A stretch of 64,000 nt of DNA from Allolobophora icterica. Taxonomy: Eukaryota > Annelida > Clitellata > Crassiclitellata > Lumbricidae. Of the stretch, positions 9,360-21,290 are shown in pieces. The notes below the pieces were generated by a model. That model was not told where the DNA came from. It made no database searches and was given only the letters and a program-made list of their open reading frames with translations. The stretch's first letter is position 1. Every line of letters begins with the position of its first letter. The stretch covers positions 13,690,918-13,754,917 of the forward strand of contig OY744615.1 of NCBI GenBank assembly GCA_963556255.1. The letters are read 5' to 3'. Both the position numbers and the translations under genes were made by a program.

Positions 9360-10190
9360 TGCTTAGCTTGACCTTGCTACCCTGGTCGATGAATTTCCTA
9401 GTTACACTTTCTTTACGGTAGTTCGCGACTTTGGAGTCCTGCCAGATCACGGGCTTACACTTGCAGCAAAGTCCTCAAAGTCTATGACAAACGGTAATAA
9501 CTCCAATGGTACAAACCCGGCAAGATCAGGAGCTTACACTTTGCTCATCTCCATTGCCTTGTCCACACTTGTTGCTATCAGCTGCGCCAGCTTCGCACAG
9601 TTGCCTGCTCTCTTATCCATGGCGCCATTGCTACATTAGGCCTAGTACTATAGGCCTACACTCCTTTATCACAGCGCGACCTGACTACTGTTCCTCACTT
9701 TACTGTGGCCTACCTTCTAGTCTGGCATGCCTCGATCGAGTGCAACGCTCTGCGGCGAGCCATACTGGCCAATTATAAAATTTGGTCAGGTCTCTGGTTA
9801 TATGTTTGAGGGCCTACATTGGCTTCCTGTCAGCCACCGTGTAGTATACAGGGTTGTTTTCCTGGTCTGGCGATGCCAACTGGGCTGCGCTCCAGCTTCT
9901 CTGCGGGTCCTTTGGCGTCCCGTGATGGGTGTTCTAGGGTAGCCGCCACTTCCGCTCTTCGAGGAAGAGGGTGCGCATTGTGCCTTTTGCCCGCACAGCC
10001 ACCATGGGGACCCGTGCTTTTCAGTGGTAGGCCCGACGGCATGGAGCTGCTCCTGCTCCCCAGAACTCCCACTGATACGTTCTGCACCAGATTGAAAACT
10101 TTATTTGGCCGTGCTGTAGTCGGGAACACCTCTGAGTAGCCCCCTTGAAGATACGCTATATAAATATTCTAATGAATGAATGAATATAAT
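9360..10190 (+). pseudogene. LINE (CR1/L2-type) reverse-transcriptase C-terminal relic
   Basis: Spread over three plus frames are pieces in the right order for the C-terminal end of a CR1/L2-like ORF2. They are a RDFGVLPDHGLTLA-like start, HSFITARPDYCSSLYCGLPS, then DRVQRSAA, then LHWLPVSHRVVYRVV, then a C-terminal piece. Several frameshifts separate them, so it is dead. It ends in GATACGCTATATAAATATTC followed by (AATG)n at about 10168-10190, a typical LINE 3' end. The LTLA segment occurs twice (about 9458 and 9530), suggesting an internal duplication. Confidence 0.75.
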
Positions 10191-10742
10191 AGCAAAGCCT
10201 ATAGGCCTAGCAAGTGTAATTAACATATTGGGCCTAAGCACTATGGTACGCATTATGCTTGAGTCAGCTTGACTCAATTCCAGCCACTCTTGTCTCAATT
10301 CCGGCCACCGGCTGGAATTTGGTTCAGGCACGGCTGGAATTTGGTCATATCGCACGGGCAGTAACAAACTAAATATACGGACCGTAGACAATAGTAACAC
10401 ACAAAGTGTGCATTCAGATATCTAGTTATTAGTACTATTTTTCACAAAAAATATAATATATTATGGTACTTTGTGTATGATTTACCAAGCGTACCTTGAA
10501 ATTTGTTGAAATTGTGAAAAATCTTCTCAGAATTTGCGATTTTTTAGGTAAATATTTACTTTCAATTTGCAACGCCCAGGGGTAAAACTCTAAAGGAAGT
10601 ACGCGATCTGTTGATGGCCGTGTTCATACTGATTTGGAAAATAGTCGTCTTCGAAAATTCGGACGGTAAAACTAAAAGTTAGAGCGAAACGAAAAGGTGG
10701 CTGGAATTAGGTACCTGGCTGGAATAAGGTCAAATTACCCTA

Positions 10743-12298
10743 ACGACAGATTTTGACCTGTGTTCGTCTACTTTGGTAATCTTTAAAATTTTCACCTCTA
10801 GCTATTTTTCTGACAGCAACAGTACTTTTTTCAGCCGGAATGCGCCGGTGTCACGAAATAGAGTATCCCCCATACATGCGTATCCCCCTTAGCGAAATGG
10901 AGTATTCGGTTTAGTTTGCATTTTTGGCGGTTTCTAAGTGTATTCAGTCGTACTGTTTGGATTTATTGCACACATAAAATTTTTGAATTGCGTATCTTTA
11001 GTTTGTACGTCGACCTGAAATCAATTTACTTTGTTTTTGGTGATTTTGACTGGAATTTCGTCGAGGCTATCGTGATGCGTATGACGAGGTGGGATAGAAT
11101 GGTTCATCCCACCGGATACTCTAAACCGGTTTATTCCATCCGGGGGGATACGCTTTAGGGGGGATAGAATATCTCGGGACACCGGCACCTTTTTTCAGCT
11201 ACTGAAACTAACTGAATTGTTTTAATAATAAAAACAATAATTTGGCTACTTTAATTTAATTTCAGTGTTGTCACCTGTTTTCAGTGTTTATTGAGACCCC
11301 TCCCAAACCACAATCCCGTTTTTCTCGTTATTTTAGTCCTTCCATAATTGTTTAGTTCCTGAACCTATTGTTCAGTTCCGGAACCAATATTATAGCATAT
11401 TGATAATACTTCTCTCTGTCTGACTGTCTGCCTGGTTGTCTGTCTGTCTCTAAGTATGTCTGTAGATAATATTTGTAAAATATAATCCGTACAAACTGTT
11501 TATTAGCTTTTCTGTGATCCTATTTCTCCCCGATATTTTTTCTTGGTCTTTTTACGACCCTAACCCTGACTGCGTCTGAGATTATCGAAGGATTAAATTC
11601 ATTCCGATTGGTGGATTAGATCTGATCCACCAACGGAACACGTGTTCCGCGGCTGTCTAAGTGGAACAAGTTTGCGACGACGAACAGCAACTGGCTGGCC
11701 GAGTGGGTGGACAGCTTACCCGGAAATAGGTGACTGGACTCCGTAGATTGGATGACAGATAGATTGCGGGAACGATGGGCGAATGGATTGAGCGATCGAA
11801 TTCATTGATTGGTTGACTAGTTCATTGATAGATTGATCGATTGATTTGTTTGTTCGTTGATTGACTTGTTGGTTGGTCTGTACAAATTTGGACGTAACTT
11901 TGGACTACGCTGTATCCTTCTTTGACCGTGTTAAAACTGTATGCTGGTCATCTCATTTTCGCATTCGGACTCGTAATCGTAATCGTGAACTACAAATTTC
12001 TAAAGCGCTACCGTACTCTAAAGCCAAGCGCAGGAAACCAATAGCTTATTCACGAGCGCTGATCGTCACTCGCAGCCGTCTTTTTCGTCATGACTAAAGC
12101 AACTGACTTTCAATTGGCATTGCTAAAAGAGATTTGCACCGACTGTAAATGGTTCAAAATTCTCCCGCAAATGCTATAGCAAAACCACTATGTATGAACA
12201 CATTACACCAATTTTGCACTCATTATACTTGCTGGTCATCGAGCAATGAAATTTTTTAAAGCTGTCTGATAGTTCACAAAACACGGCTTTCAAATATC
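10743..12298. other. Intergenic, no supported gene
   Basis: Mixed AT-rich DNA with a GGGGGATA/TATCCCCC pair at about 10863-10888 and 11140-11168 that hints at another inverted-repeat element. There are also GATTGATT-rich patches at 11780-11880. The ORFs have no domain signal. Confidence 0.3.
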
Positions 12299-12306
12299 AG
12301 TGAGCC

Positions 12307-12547
12307 CAGTGCCAGATTTAGACTTGGTGAGATTTAGACTTAGACTAACCTATACTAAGATTGGAGACCCCTTGCTAAAAAAATTACACCAAAGGGTCTC
12401 ACAAAACTTGAAAACATATAGGGCCTACGCCTTTTATTTAACAGCAAGGCATTTGAAGTGAAAAATTCACATTATTTTCAAATGAATGCATTTACTCCGG
12501 CGAGATGGAATTTGCTACACGAGCCGTTGAAAAAAGTTCTATACATA

Positions 12548-12612
<65 letters not shown>

Positions 12613-12708
12613 TTTAAAAAGCCCACAACTTCTGATATCTTAGGCCCCTACAAGATTTTGAGGCCCTAAGCTGTACTTTTTTTAAACTTATGCCTAAATC
12701 CGACACTG
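12307..12708. mobile_element. hAT-like MITE, CAGTGYCRGATTTAG family (402 bp)
   Basis: The left end is CAGTGCCAGATTTAGACTT and the inverted right end is CAGTGTCGGATTTAGGC. Flanking 8-bp duplications are AGTGAGCC (12299-12306) and AGTCAGCC (12709-12716), one mismatch. A (CA)n microsatellite (about 12561-12610) has expanded inside. Confidence 0.75.
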
Positions 12709-13029
12709 AGTCAGCCGACCGATCTGCACTCCTTGCTCACCCCTCACGATGCCCGTAAATACTGCACTCGATCAAGAGAGATTCTTGCTATGGCTCGCAC
12801 TAAAGCGGTGCTGGACTTTCGGATTATCTCGGTGGCTGATCCGTAGCTTCGAGGTTCACTGCTCAGCTGCTGCGCGCTCTGTCAGTTGTCTGTCAGTCAG
12901 AATTGAACTTTAACCTCGTCTGTTCAGCCTTCAGTTTATCCTCCGTTGGATGACTTTGCGTTCTCTGATTTATCGGATTTCTCTAATGGACTACGGTTTC
13001 AATTGAAGCGACTATCGACTGATGCTTAT

Positions 13030-13395
13030 TAAGTCTTTTGATTATGTTGGTTGGATGGTTGGCTGGCTGGCTGGCTGCTGGTTGGATGGTTGGCTGACTG
13101 ACTGACTGGTTGTTTTGCTGGTTGGATGGTTGGCTGGTTGGTTAGTTGAATGGCTGTCTAGTTGGTTTATTGGTTGGTTGGCTGGCTCACCTCACTGGTT
13201 TGTTGGTTGGATGGTTGGCTGACTGGTTGGTTGGTTTGTTGGATGGTTGGCTGGCTGGTTGGGTGATTGTCTGGCTGACTGACTGGTTGGTTGGTTATTT
13301 AGCTGGTTGGTAAGTTGGCTGACTGGTTGGCTAGTTGGTTGGATGGCTGGTTGGCTGGTTGGTTGACTGATTGTTTGGTTGGTTAGTTGTTTGAG
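13030..13395. repeat. Degenerate TTGG/CTGG array
   Basis: Imperfect GGTTGGCTGGCTGG-type units over about 360 bp. 12717-13029 is unique DNA with no gene seen. Confidence 0.8.
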
Positions 13396-13871
13396 AGTTC
13401 GATCGGTCGACCGACTTCTGCCCCCTCCATGATTGGATCAGGTGGTTGGACTTAACGACACGAGTCTCCAGAGGACGATATATTACTTACGTAGGATTGA
13501 TTGACCGACCGCTAACTCGATTGAACAACACGAACAGAAACATAGAGGGCGCCACCGATATAATCTATCGACATCATATCAATGAGCATCATAAAACATA
13601 TCCGTGCAGGCTCCTTACGAATATATATATAGGTCTATATTTAATAGCAAGTAACACATATATTCGCATATACATATTTACGAGCACTTTTAGTATTATT
13701 TATATATATTTATGACGTAAATGTATGTGCATGTCTAGGTTTGTATTTAATGCATATTTTTATATTGGTATTCTCGTATACATATTTATATCGATATGTA
13801 TGCCCCTATGCATAATTTTACCTTACTTTCATACGGCAATTGCGACTTGAACGTTGCGCATCGATGTTAGA

Positions 13872-14205
<334 letters not shown>

Positions 14206-14307
14206 GTATAAAGAGAGAAATAGAGTATTAATTTTAACGTAAAATCAAATTACTTCAATTGTTTGAGTTTATGGTATTGCAATTGCAGCATACATTGGTC
14301 CATGGTC

Positions 14308-14400
14308 TTCATTCATTCATTCATTCGAGGATTTATATAGCGCCCCTTCAAGGGAGCTACTAAGAGGCGCTCCCGACACCAGCATATTTACGGCAAAATC
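14308..14400 (-). repeat. LINE 3' end, minus orientation
   Basis: (ATTC)n followed by GAGGATTTATATAGCGCCCC is the complement of the (AATG)n-tailed end seen at 10150-10190. Here the tail is at the left, so the element lies on the minus strand and is 5' truncated. Confidence 0.55.
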
Positions 14401-16180
14401 AATATAGTTTGAGGATAGCAAATATCAAAATCAAACATGAAATTGCAAAATAAACTAGGCCTTTAAAACTCAATTCCAAAACTCAAATAGTAACTCTAAA
14501 ATCAAGCCATATTTATTGCAATCTTAAGATAAAATAAAACTAGATTATTTTGTTTAACGGAGGAAGAAAACAATAAATAGGATAACATCTTAGCCTATAG
14601 ATTTGCAGTACGTCTTGCGCCTCATTCTATATATTAGAATGTTTAGAATGTTCCTTCGGAACCCAGTGCATGTCCTCCATGATTTGCTCCCTCCAATACG
14701 ATTATCCGGATACTCTCTGCGGCCTCGCTCGCATAATCGTGAGATACCGCGATGTAATCATCTGACAGGGAAGGGTTACATTACCAGGTTATTGTATAAA
14801 TGAAAAGAAAACAATTGCTTACTTATTTACTTATTTTATAATTTTTATTTCGATTTATTACTTCTAAGTTTTATATTCAATGCTTCTAGCAACTGTCCCA
14901 TTGTGCGTTTGCTAATGGTGTAATAAAGAATATACCTACTTACTTACTTACTTAGATGAAACAGTTTTTCAATTGTTCATTTATTTATCATTCTGCAGTT
15001 TCTTTCTTTCTTTTTTGGGGCTTCAGCCTATGCCATATTTGTCTTTGCGAAGCCGTCACCCGGTGGTGACCATACCGTATCCGCCCTCTTTGATGTTGTC
15101 TGAGCAGATGCAATTTCCTTAAGATGAAAGACTTAGGAGATTGGTTCCTTTGGTTCCCCTCCACTCGCGGGAAGAACATTCATCACTAATGCCATTTTGT
15201 GATCCAAATTGGCGATTTCGTGAATTATGAATGGTTTCAGGTGCTCCAGAGCAGTTATCTCAAAGCGGGCGGTAGTCGGAGTTTTTAGGATAGCCGGATA
15301 CACTCAACGATTATCATCTAATGGGAAATATGTTGTTTATGGTACATGTCTTGACTTTGGCTGGTGTGATGCTACATAGTGTCTTAGGTGGAGATGTGTC
15401 CGAAAAATATTCTCACTGGTTCACGTAACCGATGACGTCAGATTGCAACTGTCAACGTGAACTATTAATAGGATTGCGAGCTGTGGAACGGGTAAAGACA
15501 TTAAGTACACAATATTGGCCTAATTATACCAATATACCAAAGATACGGACTGTAGGTAAGTATGGAAATCCGGTGGCGCGGGGTTTAAGGTATGTCAGCA
15601 CAATTTTCGTATTTATTTAGAAATGAATTAGCATAAATAAGTAAGGGAGCATTTTGCGCGGTGCTGGTTTTCAGAGTTCACGCGTAGGTCATTTAATTCC
15701 TAACTAATATGATTCATGCTTGGATTAAACATTGGGATATTGTACAAGTGTAAAAAATACGTAGCTTTGGAAAACATGCAACCTTAAATTAGGTTTAACT
15801 TTACACACGGAATGATGTAAACGATGTCAAATGCTCAAAGCAGTATGTGTCTATTTAGTAAAGCGCTACAAAATTCCGTCGCCACTTTCCCGCACGGATA
15901 ATATAGTTTATAAAACCAGAACATCACGACACTGTAGCTTCAACTAAATCTACATAATCGTTCCTTAAAAAGTACTTCTTTCGGTTGCTAAATTTTCAGG
16001 CAACACTTCGAAACCAGCGCCCTTCATCGCCATTTTGTCAACTGTGTCATTGGAAGCCTAAACTAGGTCACGCGATTTGTAACTCGTTTTCTATTGGTCG
16101 ACATAGCATTGCAGCATTTTGTGCTATACTTTAAGAAAACGCGCTCGGATATCATTTCACTGGGATAACATTTCGCATAT
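14401..16180. other. Intergenic, AT-rich, no supported gene
   Basis: Contains one more LINE-like tail (about 14890-14955, ending in (TTAC)n) and otherwise unique AT-rich DNA. ORFs show no domain signal. Confidence 0.3.
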
Positions 16181-16184
16181 GTCG

Positions 16185-16340
16185 TGCCAAATACTGTCCT
16201 GATAAAGGAAGTAGGCGGAGACGCACACCTCCACCCTGGACTCTATGTTGCACCACACCAGCGTTCATTCACAGTTGCCGCTCCTTTTATCTGGACTCTC
16301 TGCCTCCTGATCTTCGCAACTCTCCTACCGAAACTGCTTT
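16185..16340 (+). pseudogene. LINE ORF2 C-terminal relic
   Basis: The plus frame reads HQRSFTVAAPFIWTLC and, after a frameshift, continues as the LPP-rich end typical of LINE ORF2 C-termini (VAAP-W-SLP-R signature). It is short and broken. Confidence 0.5.
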
Positions 16341-16619
16341 TAGCTCAAACTGAAAATAACGAAATTATTTTATTTTCGTTAACGAATATTTACGTTACCG
16401 TTATCGATAATGAGCATCACACTGTGTTCAGTCTACTTGTGACTTTCAGTGTTTGCTCGCCTTCAGTTGCACTTTGGATGGAGCGCATTATCGAAATAAA
16501 GTTGTTTGGTATAAAAGCATTCGCAAATTGTCGTCTCAATAAGATTTTAGAAGATAGTAATCTTATTCTGGCATGAAATGTAGCATGCCCTACTTCGATG
16601 GAAAACAGCTCATCAGTCA

Positions 16620-16770
16620 ATCAATCAATCAATTAAAAAGCTTTATTGCAACCGAAGACAAGTCACAGGTAGTACATGATAATTGGTTACAAATAGTTGT
16701 CAACGGATAGCAAATGGAGGGCCCTAAGGGACCGTGGTTCCGCTAAGAGGGTCTCCTATACAATTGAAGT
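16620..16770 (-). repeat. Retroelement 3' end, minus orientation
   Basis: (TCAA)n followed by AAAAAGCTTTATTGCAACCG is the complement of a polyadenylation-type tail (a GCAATAAAGC motif followed by a TTGA repeat). Confidence 0.45.
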
Positions 16771-16997
16771 AACAACTTAAAATATGACTGAATCGTGCGC
16801 ACCAATACCTGGGCAGTTCGATCAGGTTAGACCGCTAAAGATAAGAGTGACCATGCACTGGGATGGGGCCATAAGAACAAAAAATATTAATAAAAAAAAT
16901 AAAAAAATAATCAAATTAATAATAACAATTATTGGACATTTCTTATCATCCGAGGGTCATATCTAGCTTGGGTAAAAAATAGTGGCACTCCTTAAAT

Positions 16998-17117
16998 TCG
17001 TGTAAACGTCAACTCTGCTCGGAACCCCGCCACTGCCCGTACTCCGGTATGCCAGTCCCAAGCGCAAAAAAGCAGGACGACGACGCTAATCATCTTTGTT
17101 TGGAACAGTGTCGTTTA
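16998..17117 (+). repeat. Dispersed repeat A, copy 2
   Basis: Same order of blocks as at 735-838: CCGCCACTGCCCGTAC, TGCCAGTCCCAAGC, CGACGCTAATCATC, then GTGTCGTT. Confidence 0.6.
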
Positions 17118-17276
17118 ACAGTAACTAACCAGCTCTGCCACAGTCGTTTTCTAACAGTGACAGATTGAGAGTCCCAGGCCAAGGAATGACGATGACGACG
17201 ACGGTTGGGGTGGTGAAGACGATGACGGTAATAATGATGATTATAGTGATGATTATTGTTATGATAATGATGATTA

Positions 17277-17726
17277 CATGGGCGGCGATTTAGGGAGGGG
17301 GACGAGGGTGACATGTCCCCCACCTTTAAGAGTGGGGACACGCCATACATTTGTCCCCCCCCCCCAATTTGGAAGAAACACAAAAAAGGCTGAGAAATAT
17401 AATTGCGCGTCAGGGTTTGCGCAGGCTTTTTGACCAGATGAGGTAAAAACTAAATATTTGAGCAGAAGTGTCCCCCGAAAATTGTCAGAAAGAAGAAGAA
17501 ATTCGTAAAAAACTTAACATTTTTTGGGAAGAATTTTTTTTAAAGTTAGGAAATTCGAAGACGAATTCCTAAGAAACGGTTATGAGATTATAATAGGAAG
17601 ACCCGAAAAAGAGGTGAATGACTAAAAATGGTTATCAACTTTTTGGGAGATGAAATGGTAGTTTTGTGGAGACCAGACCATGGCCGACTTTGTCCCCCCA
17701 CCTCTCAGACAAGATCGCCGCCACTG
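17277..17726. mobile_element. hAT-like MITE, CAGTGGCGGCGAT family (450 bp)
   Basis: Ends are CATGGGCGGCGAT and, inverted, CAGTGGCGGCGAT. Flanking 8-bp duplications are GATGATTA (17269-17276) and GATGAGTA (17727-17734), one mismatch. GTCCCCC-rich subterminal blocks are in inverted orientation. No coding capacity. Confidence 0.75.
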
Positions 17727-17734
17727 GATGAGTA

Positions 17735-17915
17735 TGATGATGGTGACGATTATGATGATGCTGATGCTGATGATGATGCTGATGCTGATGATGCTGTGAT
17801 GATGATGCTGACGATAATGATGATGATGATGACCTTGATGTTGACAATAATCAAGATGGTGATAGTGAAAATGAATACGACGACCAAGATGCTAATGAGG
17901 ACTAAGCATAATAAT
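17735..17915. repeat. Degenerate (GAT)n
   Basis: GATGATGCTGATG-type imperfect triplets between the MITE and the next exon. Confidence 0.75.
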
Positions 17916-17938
17916 AATTATGGCTTCTTTGCTTTCAG

Positions 17939-18249
17939 CAAACAAATCCGACTTCAAGGTCATCGAAGATTGGACATGTCCGAGCCGGTCAAGCGCCTTG
18001 GGGTCCTATCGAAGGGCAAACGTTGACCCCCGCACTCCGCCCGATGACCGGTCAGTGACGCAGTTCCACGACCCGCCGACCGTTCATCACAGAAAACCAT
18101 TGCGTGAGGGTCACAAGACCGGACGTAATCACCATGACAACGCAGCGCCCCCTGTCTATCTGATTCTAAGCATCCTGGCTATACTACTCGTCGTCATGAT
18201 TGCAATCGGAATGTTTTCCTATTTCAAGTCCGTGAGAAGTACTAGCTAA
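17939..18249 (+). CDS. Probable terminal exon of a host gene, single-pass membrane protein C-terminus
   Basis: GGCTTCTTTGCTTTCAG (17922-17938) is a strong 3' splice site. The open frame continues to TAG at 18247-18249, about 103 residues. A charged, proline-rich stretch (PRTPPDDRSV, HHRKPLREGHK) leads into a clear transmembrane helix of about 22 residues (YLILSILAILLVVMIAIGMF). A short cationic tail (KSVRSTS) follows. This topology fits the C-terminal tail of a type I or tail-anchored protein. The family is not recognised. The alternative ATG at 17920 lies inside the presumed acceptor tract. Confidence 0.5.
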
Positions 18250-19085
18250 ATCAGAGCTCAGATAGTTCTATTAAAAAGTGTCATTTCAAATAAGTATCAA
18301 ATGGAAATTCAGCTCCTTGGATATTTAAGGCGTTGCATCGCTGTTTAGGCGCATGATGATGGCGTAAAAAATAGGAAAAAGAACTGTTTCTAGAGCAATT
18401 CAAATTTTATAATGTTATGTATCTAGGTCAAGCGAAGTTGACAACATTTACGTGGATTTTTTAAAGGTGTGGCATTTCGGCTCGTTAATACCCGGTGATC
18501 GCATTGACAGATTAGCAAAGGCGCATTATAATAGCCAGCTATATATTTATATTTGGTTCCTTGTGCAATGCAGAACAGCCTTCACCTCTGCTTTCAGGTT
18601 TCGAAACCAGGTTCAACGTGTGAATTTTAGCCCGTTTCTTTTAAGCTGATTCCAACACACAAGGAAATGTTTTCCATACAATGGCTTGCAATGGTCATAG
18701 TATGTGCATCAACCGGAAGCTTTCCAATTAGAAGAGCAATTGTATCTGAGGACTACCATTATAAAAGGTCATATCAGATTTGCAATTATCTTATATGAAG
18801 TTGCCTCGACTTGTCTTCGCAAAATTGCAGGAATCTCAAGACTACAATAAACGTAGAAACGATGACATATCACAGTCGTTGGATTTGCAAATAGCTCTGC
18901 ATTATTCGGTCGTTCAGCGAGGATTGCGATTGCTCGATCGTAAGGAAGGGCTATCAAACAGCGGAAATGCGCTACGTAAATCGTAACCTTAATTGCAATT
19001 GTAATCTGATGTTTATAAAGCGTCACCACAAGAATAAACTCCACACCCGAGCCACTGAAATCACTGTCAAATAATACAGACTTCA
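18250..19085. other. Intergenic or 3' UTR, no second gene seen
   Basis: AT-rich, non-repetitive sequence following the membrane-protein exon. ORFs on both strands lack recognisable features. Confidence 0.3.
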
Positions 19086-19400
19086 GTTACGCATAAGGGT
19101 CAGGATCTCAAACTGAATATGCTGCTGGATGGGGAGCCAGTGCAACTATCCGCATAAAGGAAGATATATGGCCAAGCCTGAGGACACCACCAATAAGACG
19201 GGAAACGGCATTAAGAACAGACTGTAGCTTCCAAATATTATCTAGTGAAAGTCCAGCAAAAATAGCGTTACCAAAGTCCACCATGGTGCCGATAAGGGGT
19301 GAATTAAAGTAGTGACGGCATTAAAGGAGAGGCAGCGGCGGGTAGTATGGAGCTGACGGATGTGGTAAAAGCACGAGCGGCAGACACTGTTAACATGATC
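19086..19400 (-). pseudogene. LINE reverse-transcriptase C-terminal relic
   Basis: On the minus strand, pieces corresponding to VDFGNAIFAGLS, LQSVLNAVSRLIGG, RLGHISSFMR and LHWLPIQQHIQFEIL occur in this order across two frames. This is the standard signature of CR1/L2-like ORF2 C-termini. Frameshifts and stops make it dead. Confidence 0.7.
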
Positions 19401-19456
19401 ATTGATGATTATTATCTAGGTCATGCAGTGTTTGAAGGAAAGAGAAACAAAGACTA

Positions 19457-19700
19457 AGTGGTGGTGGTGGTGGTGGCGGCGGCGGCGGCGGCGGCGGTGG
19501 CGGTGGAGGTGGCGGTGGCGGTGGTGGTGGTGGTGGTGGTGGTAATGACGATGATGGAAATTATGATGACAAAAATTACATTAGTGACGACGAGGAGGAT
19601 GATGGTGATGACGACCATCACGCTGGTGATGATGAACATGATCATGATGATTGATGACATTGACGAAGACTTAGATACTGAAAATGATGACGATGTTGTT
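19457..19700. repeat. (GGT)n/(GGC)n then GAT-rich microsatellite
   Basis: About 85 bp of GGT and GGC triplets followed by degenerate GAT triplets. Poly-Val and poly-Ala frames are artefacts. Confidence 0.85.
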
Positions 19701-19726
19701 GCTGTTGTTGATGATGATGTGGTTGT

Positions 19727-19850
19727 TGCTCGGCCTATAACCCGGAGAGTATACGGGTTCCAGCCTCCACTCAGGTTGTCTCTGTGACAGCACTTTGAGC
19801 AAGTCCTCCTCTATTGCTCAAATGCTCAGCGCCATCGATGTTGCTCTGTC
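19727..19850 (+). repeat. tRNA-derived SINE family S1, copy 2
   Basis: B-box-like GGGTTCCAGCCTCC (about 19757-19770), then TCTCTGTGACAG, then GAGCAAGTCCTCC and CTCAGCGCCATCGATG, in the same order as the other two copies. Confidence 0.6.
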
Positions 19851-20097
19851 ATGTGGTCGTGCGTGCACTTCTGAACTTTGGGGAAGGAGGGCAATATTAA
19901 ATGCAGTTGTATTGCATAATATATATAATATATATATAGTATATATTATATATATGTGGAATATATAAATTTGTTTTACATAATTTGGCGCGCCATCCGT
20001 TGAGAGTCGTAAAAAAGGTAACTCACGCAGTTTCTGTTGTATTGAAATTGAAATTCTTTGATCGCGTTTTCACCTCAGTGGAATTATCCTTCAATAA

Positions 20098-20340
20098 AAG
20101 GATCATGCTACAGTCCTAGGATCATGCTTCAATCCTAGGATCATGCTACAATCCTAGGATCATATTACAATCTTAGGATCATGCTTCAATCCTAGGATCA
20201 TGCTTCAATCCTAGGATCATGCTTCAATCCTATTATCTTCCTTCAATCAGAGGACCATGCTTCAATCATAGGATCATACTTCAGTCTTAGGATCATACTT
20301 CAATTCTAGGGTCATCCTTCAATGCTAGGATCATGCCTAA
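20098..20340. repeat. 19-bp minisatellite, about 13 copies
   Basis: The unit is GGATCATGCTTCAATCCTA. The junctions form the palindrome ATCCTAGGAT in most copies. The left half is nearly identical from unit to unit and the right half is degraded. Confidence 0.9.
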
Positions 20341-20400
20341 GAGGAGTTACTGAAAAGTCTTGTAAAAGACATTATTACCTCCATCTTTGAGAGTTGTACT

Positions 20401-20469
20401 AAAGCTGAAGGTAACGGTAATGGTAATTAATTGCTATATAAATTTGCAATTACCATTACCTTCAGCTTT
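20401..20469. other. Strong hairpin
   Basis: The left arm (20401-20428) and right arm (20448-20469) are complementary over 14 + 8 bp. A 6-base bulge in the left arm and a loop of about 19 bases complete the structure. The arms are otherwise perfect. It may be a miniature inverted-repeat remnant; nothing supports a functional RNA beyond the fold itself. Confidence 0.6.
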
Positions 20470-20834
20470 GTGTTTCTGATGAGTTTCTGTTCATCGGCGT
20501 TTAAACAGCTGTGTTACCTTTAACCATTTACATTATGCTTTGATCTCAGACATTGAGATAAAATTGTGCTGAGACTGTTTTTTAGTCTCCTGCTTTAGAT
20601 AAAAATTCAGATCTGACATGGAGTCTTTTTCAGGTGGAAAATGGTTGAATACTTGCGTCTGTGAGTGATTCTTAAAAGTGCCATTCTGATACCTTGTTAC
20701 AATTACATTTGCAATAAGCAATTGTGACGCATTTTCAACCAACGACTGAAGCAATGTGGTTTCCATGGATGTGTGCTTGTGAGTGTTTGCACGTATGTTC
20801 GTGTTTTTTGTGTTGGTGTGTGCTTTCATGTGTG

Positions 20835-21290
20835 TTTGTAAATGTGTTTGTGTGTGTGTGTGTGTTCGTTTGTGTGTGTTTGTGTGTGTGTTTGTGCGTG
20901 TGTTTGTGCATGCTTGTATATATGTTTGTGTGTGCGTTTATGTGTTTGTGTGGGTGTTTTCGTATGTGCTTGTATGTGTGTTTGTGTGTGCGTTTGTATG
21001 TTTGTGTGGGTGTTTTCGTATGTGCTTGTATGTGTGCTTTTGTGAGTGTTTGTGTGTGTGTTTGTATGTGTGTGTGTGCTTGTATGTGTGCTTGTGTGTT
21101 CGTGTGTGTGTGTTTATGTGTGTGTTTGTGTGTGTGTTTGTGTGTGGGTTTGTGTGTTTGTTTGTATGTGTGTTTATGTGCGCGAGTGTGCCTTGTGTTT
21201 TCTGTGTTTCTTTGTATGCGTGTGCTTGCATGTTTTTGTGTGTTCGTGTGTTTGTGTGTTTGCGTGTATGTATGCCTGTATGTGCATGCG
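20835..21290. repeat. Imperfect (TTTGTGTG)n array
   Basis: About 450 bp of GTGTTTGTGTG-type units with C and A variants. The Cys/Val/Phe-rich frames are artefacts. Within it, about 60-bp segments recur (20930-20990 and 20990-21045), showing segmental duplication. Confidence 0.9.

Larger units (their letters stand above)
8454..10740. mobile_element. TA-flanked inverted-repeat element with nested insertions (2,287 bp)
   Basis: The left end GGGTAATTTGACCTAATTCC and the inverted right end match over about 24 bp with one mismatch. Each is flanked by TA (8452-8453 and 10741-10742), as for Tc1/mariner-type targets. The motif A(C/A)C(T/A)AATTCCAGCC is repeated several times near both ends (for example 8644-8710, 10270-10325, 10695-10735), like iterated transposase sites. 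A hAT-like MITE (8972-9255) and a LINE relic (about 9360-10190) sit inside. Whether the outer unit moved before or after these insertions cannot be decided here. Confidence 0.65.
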
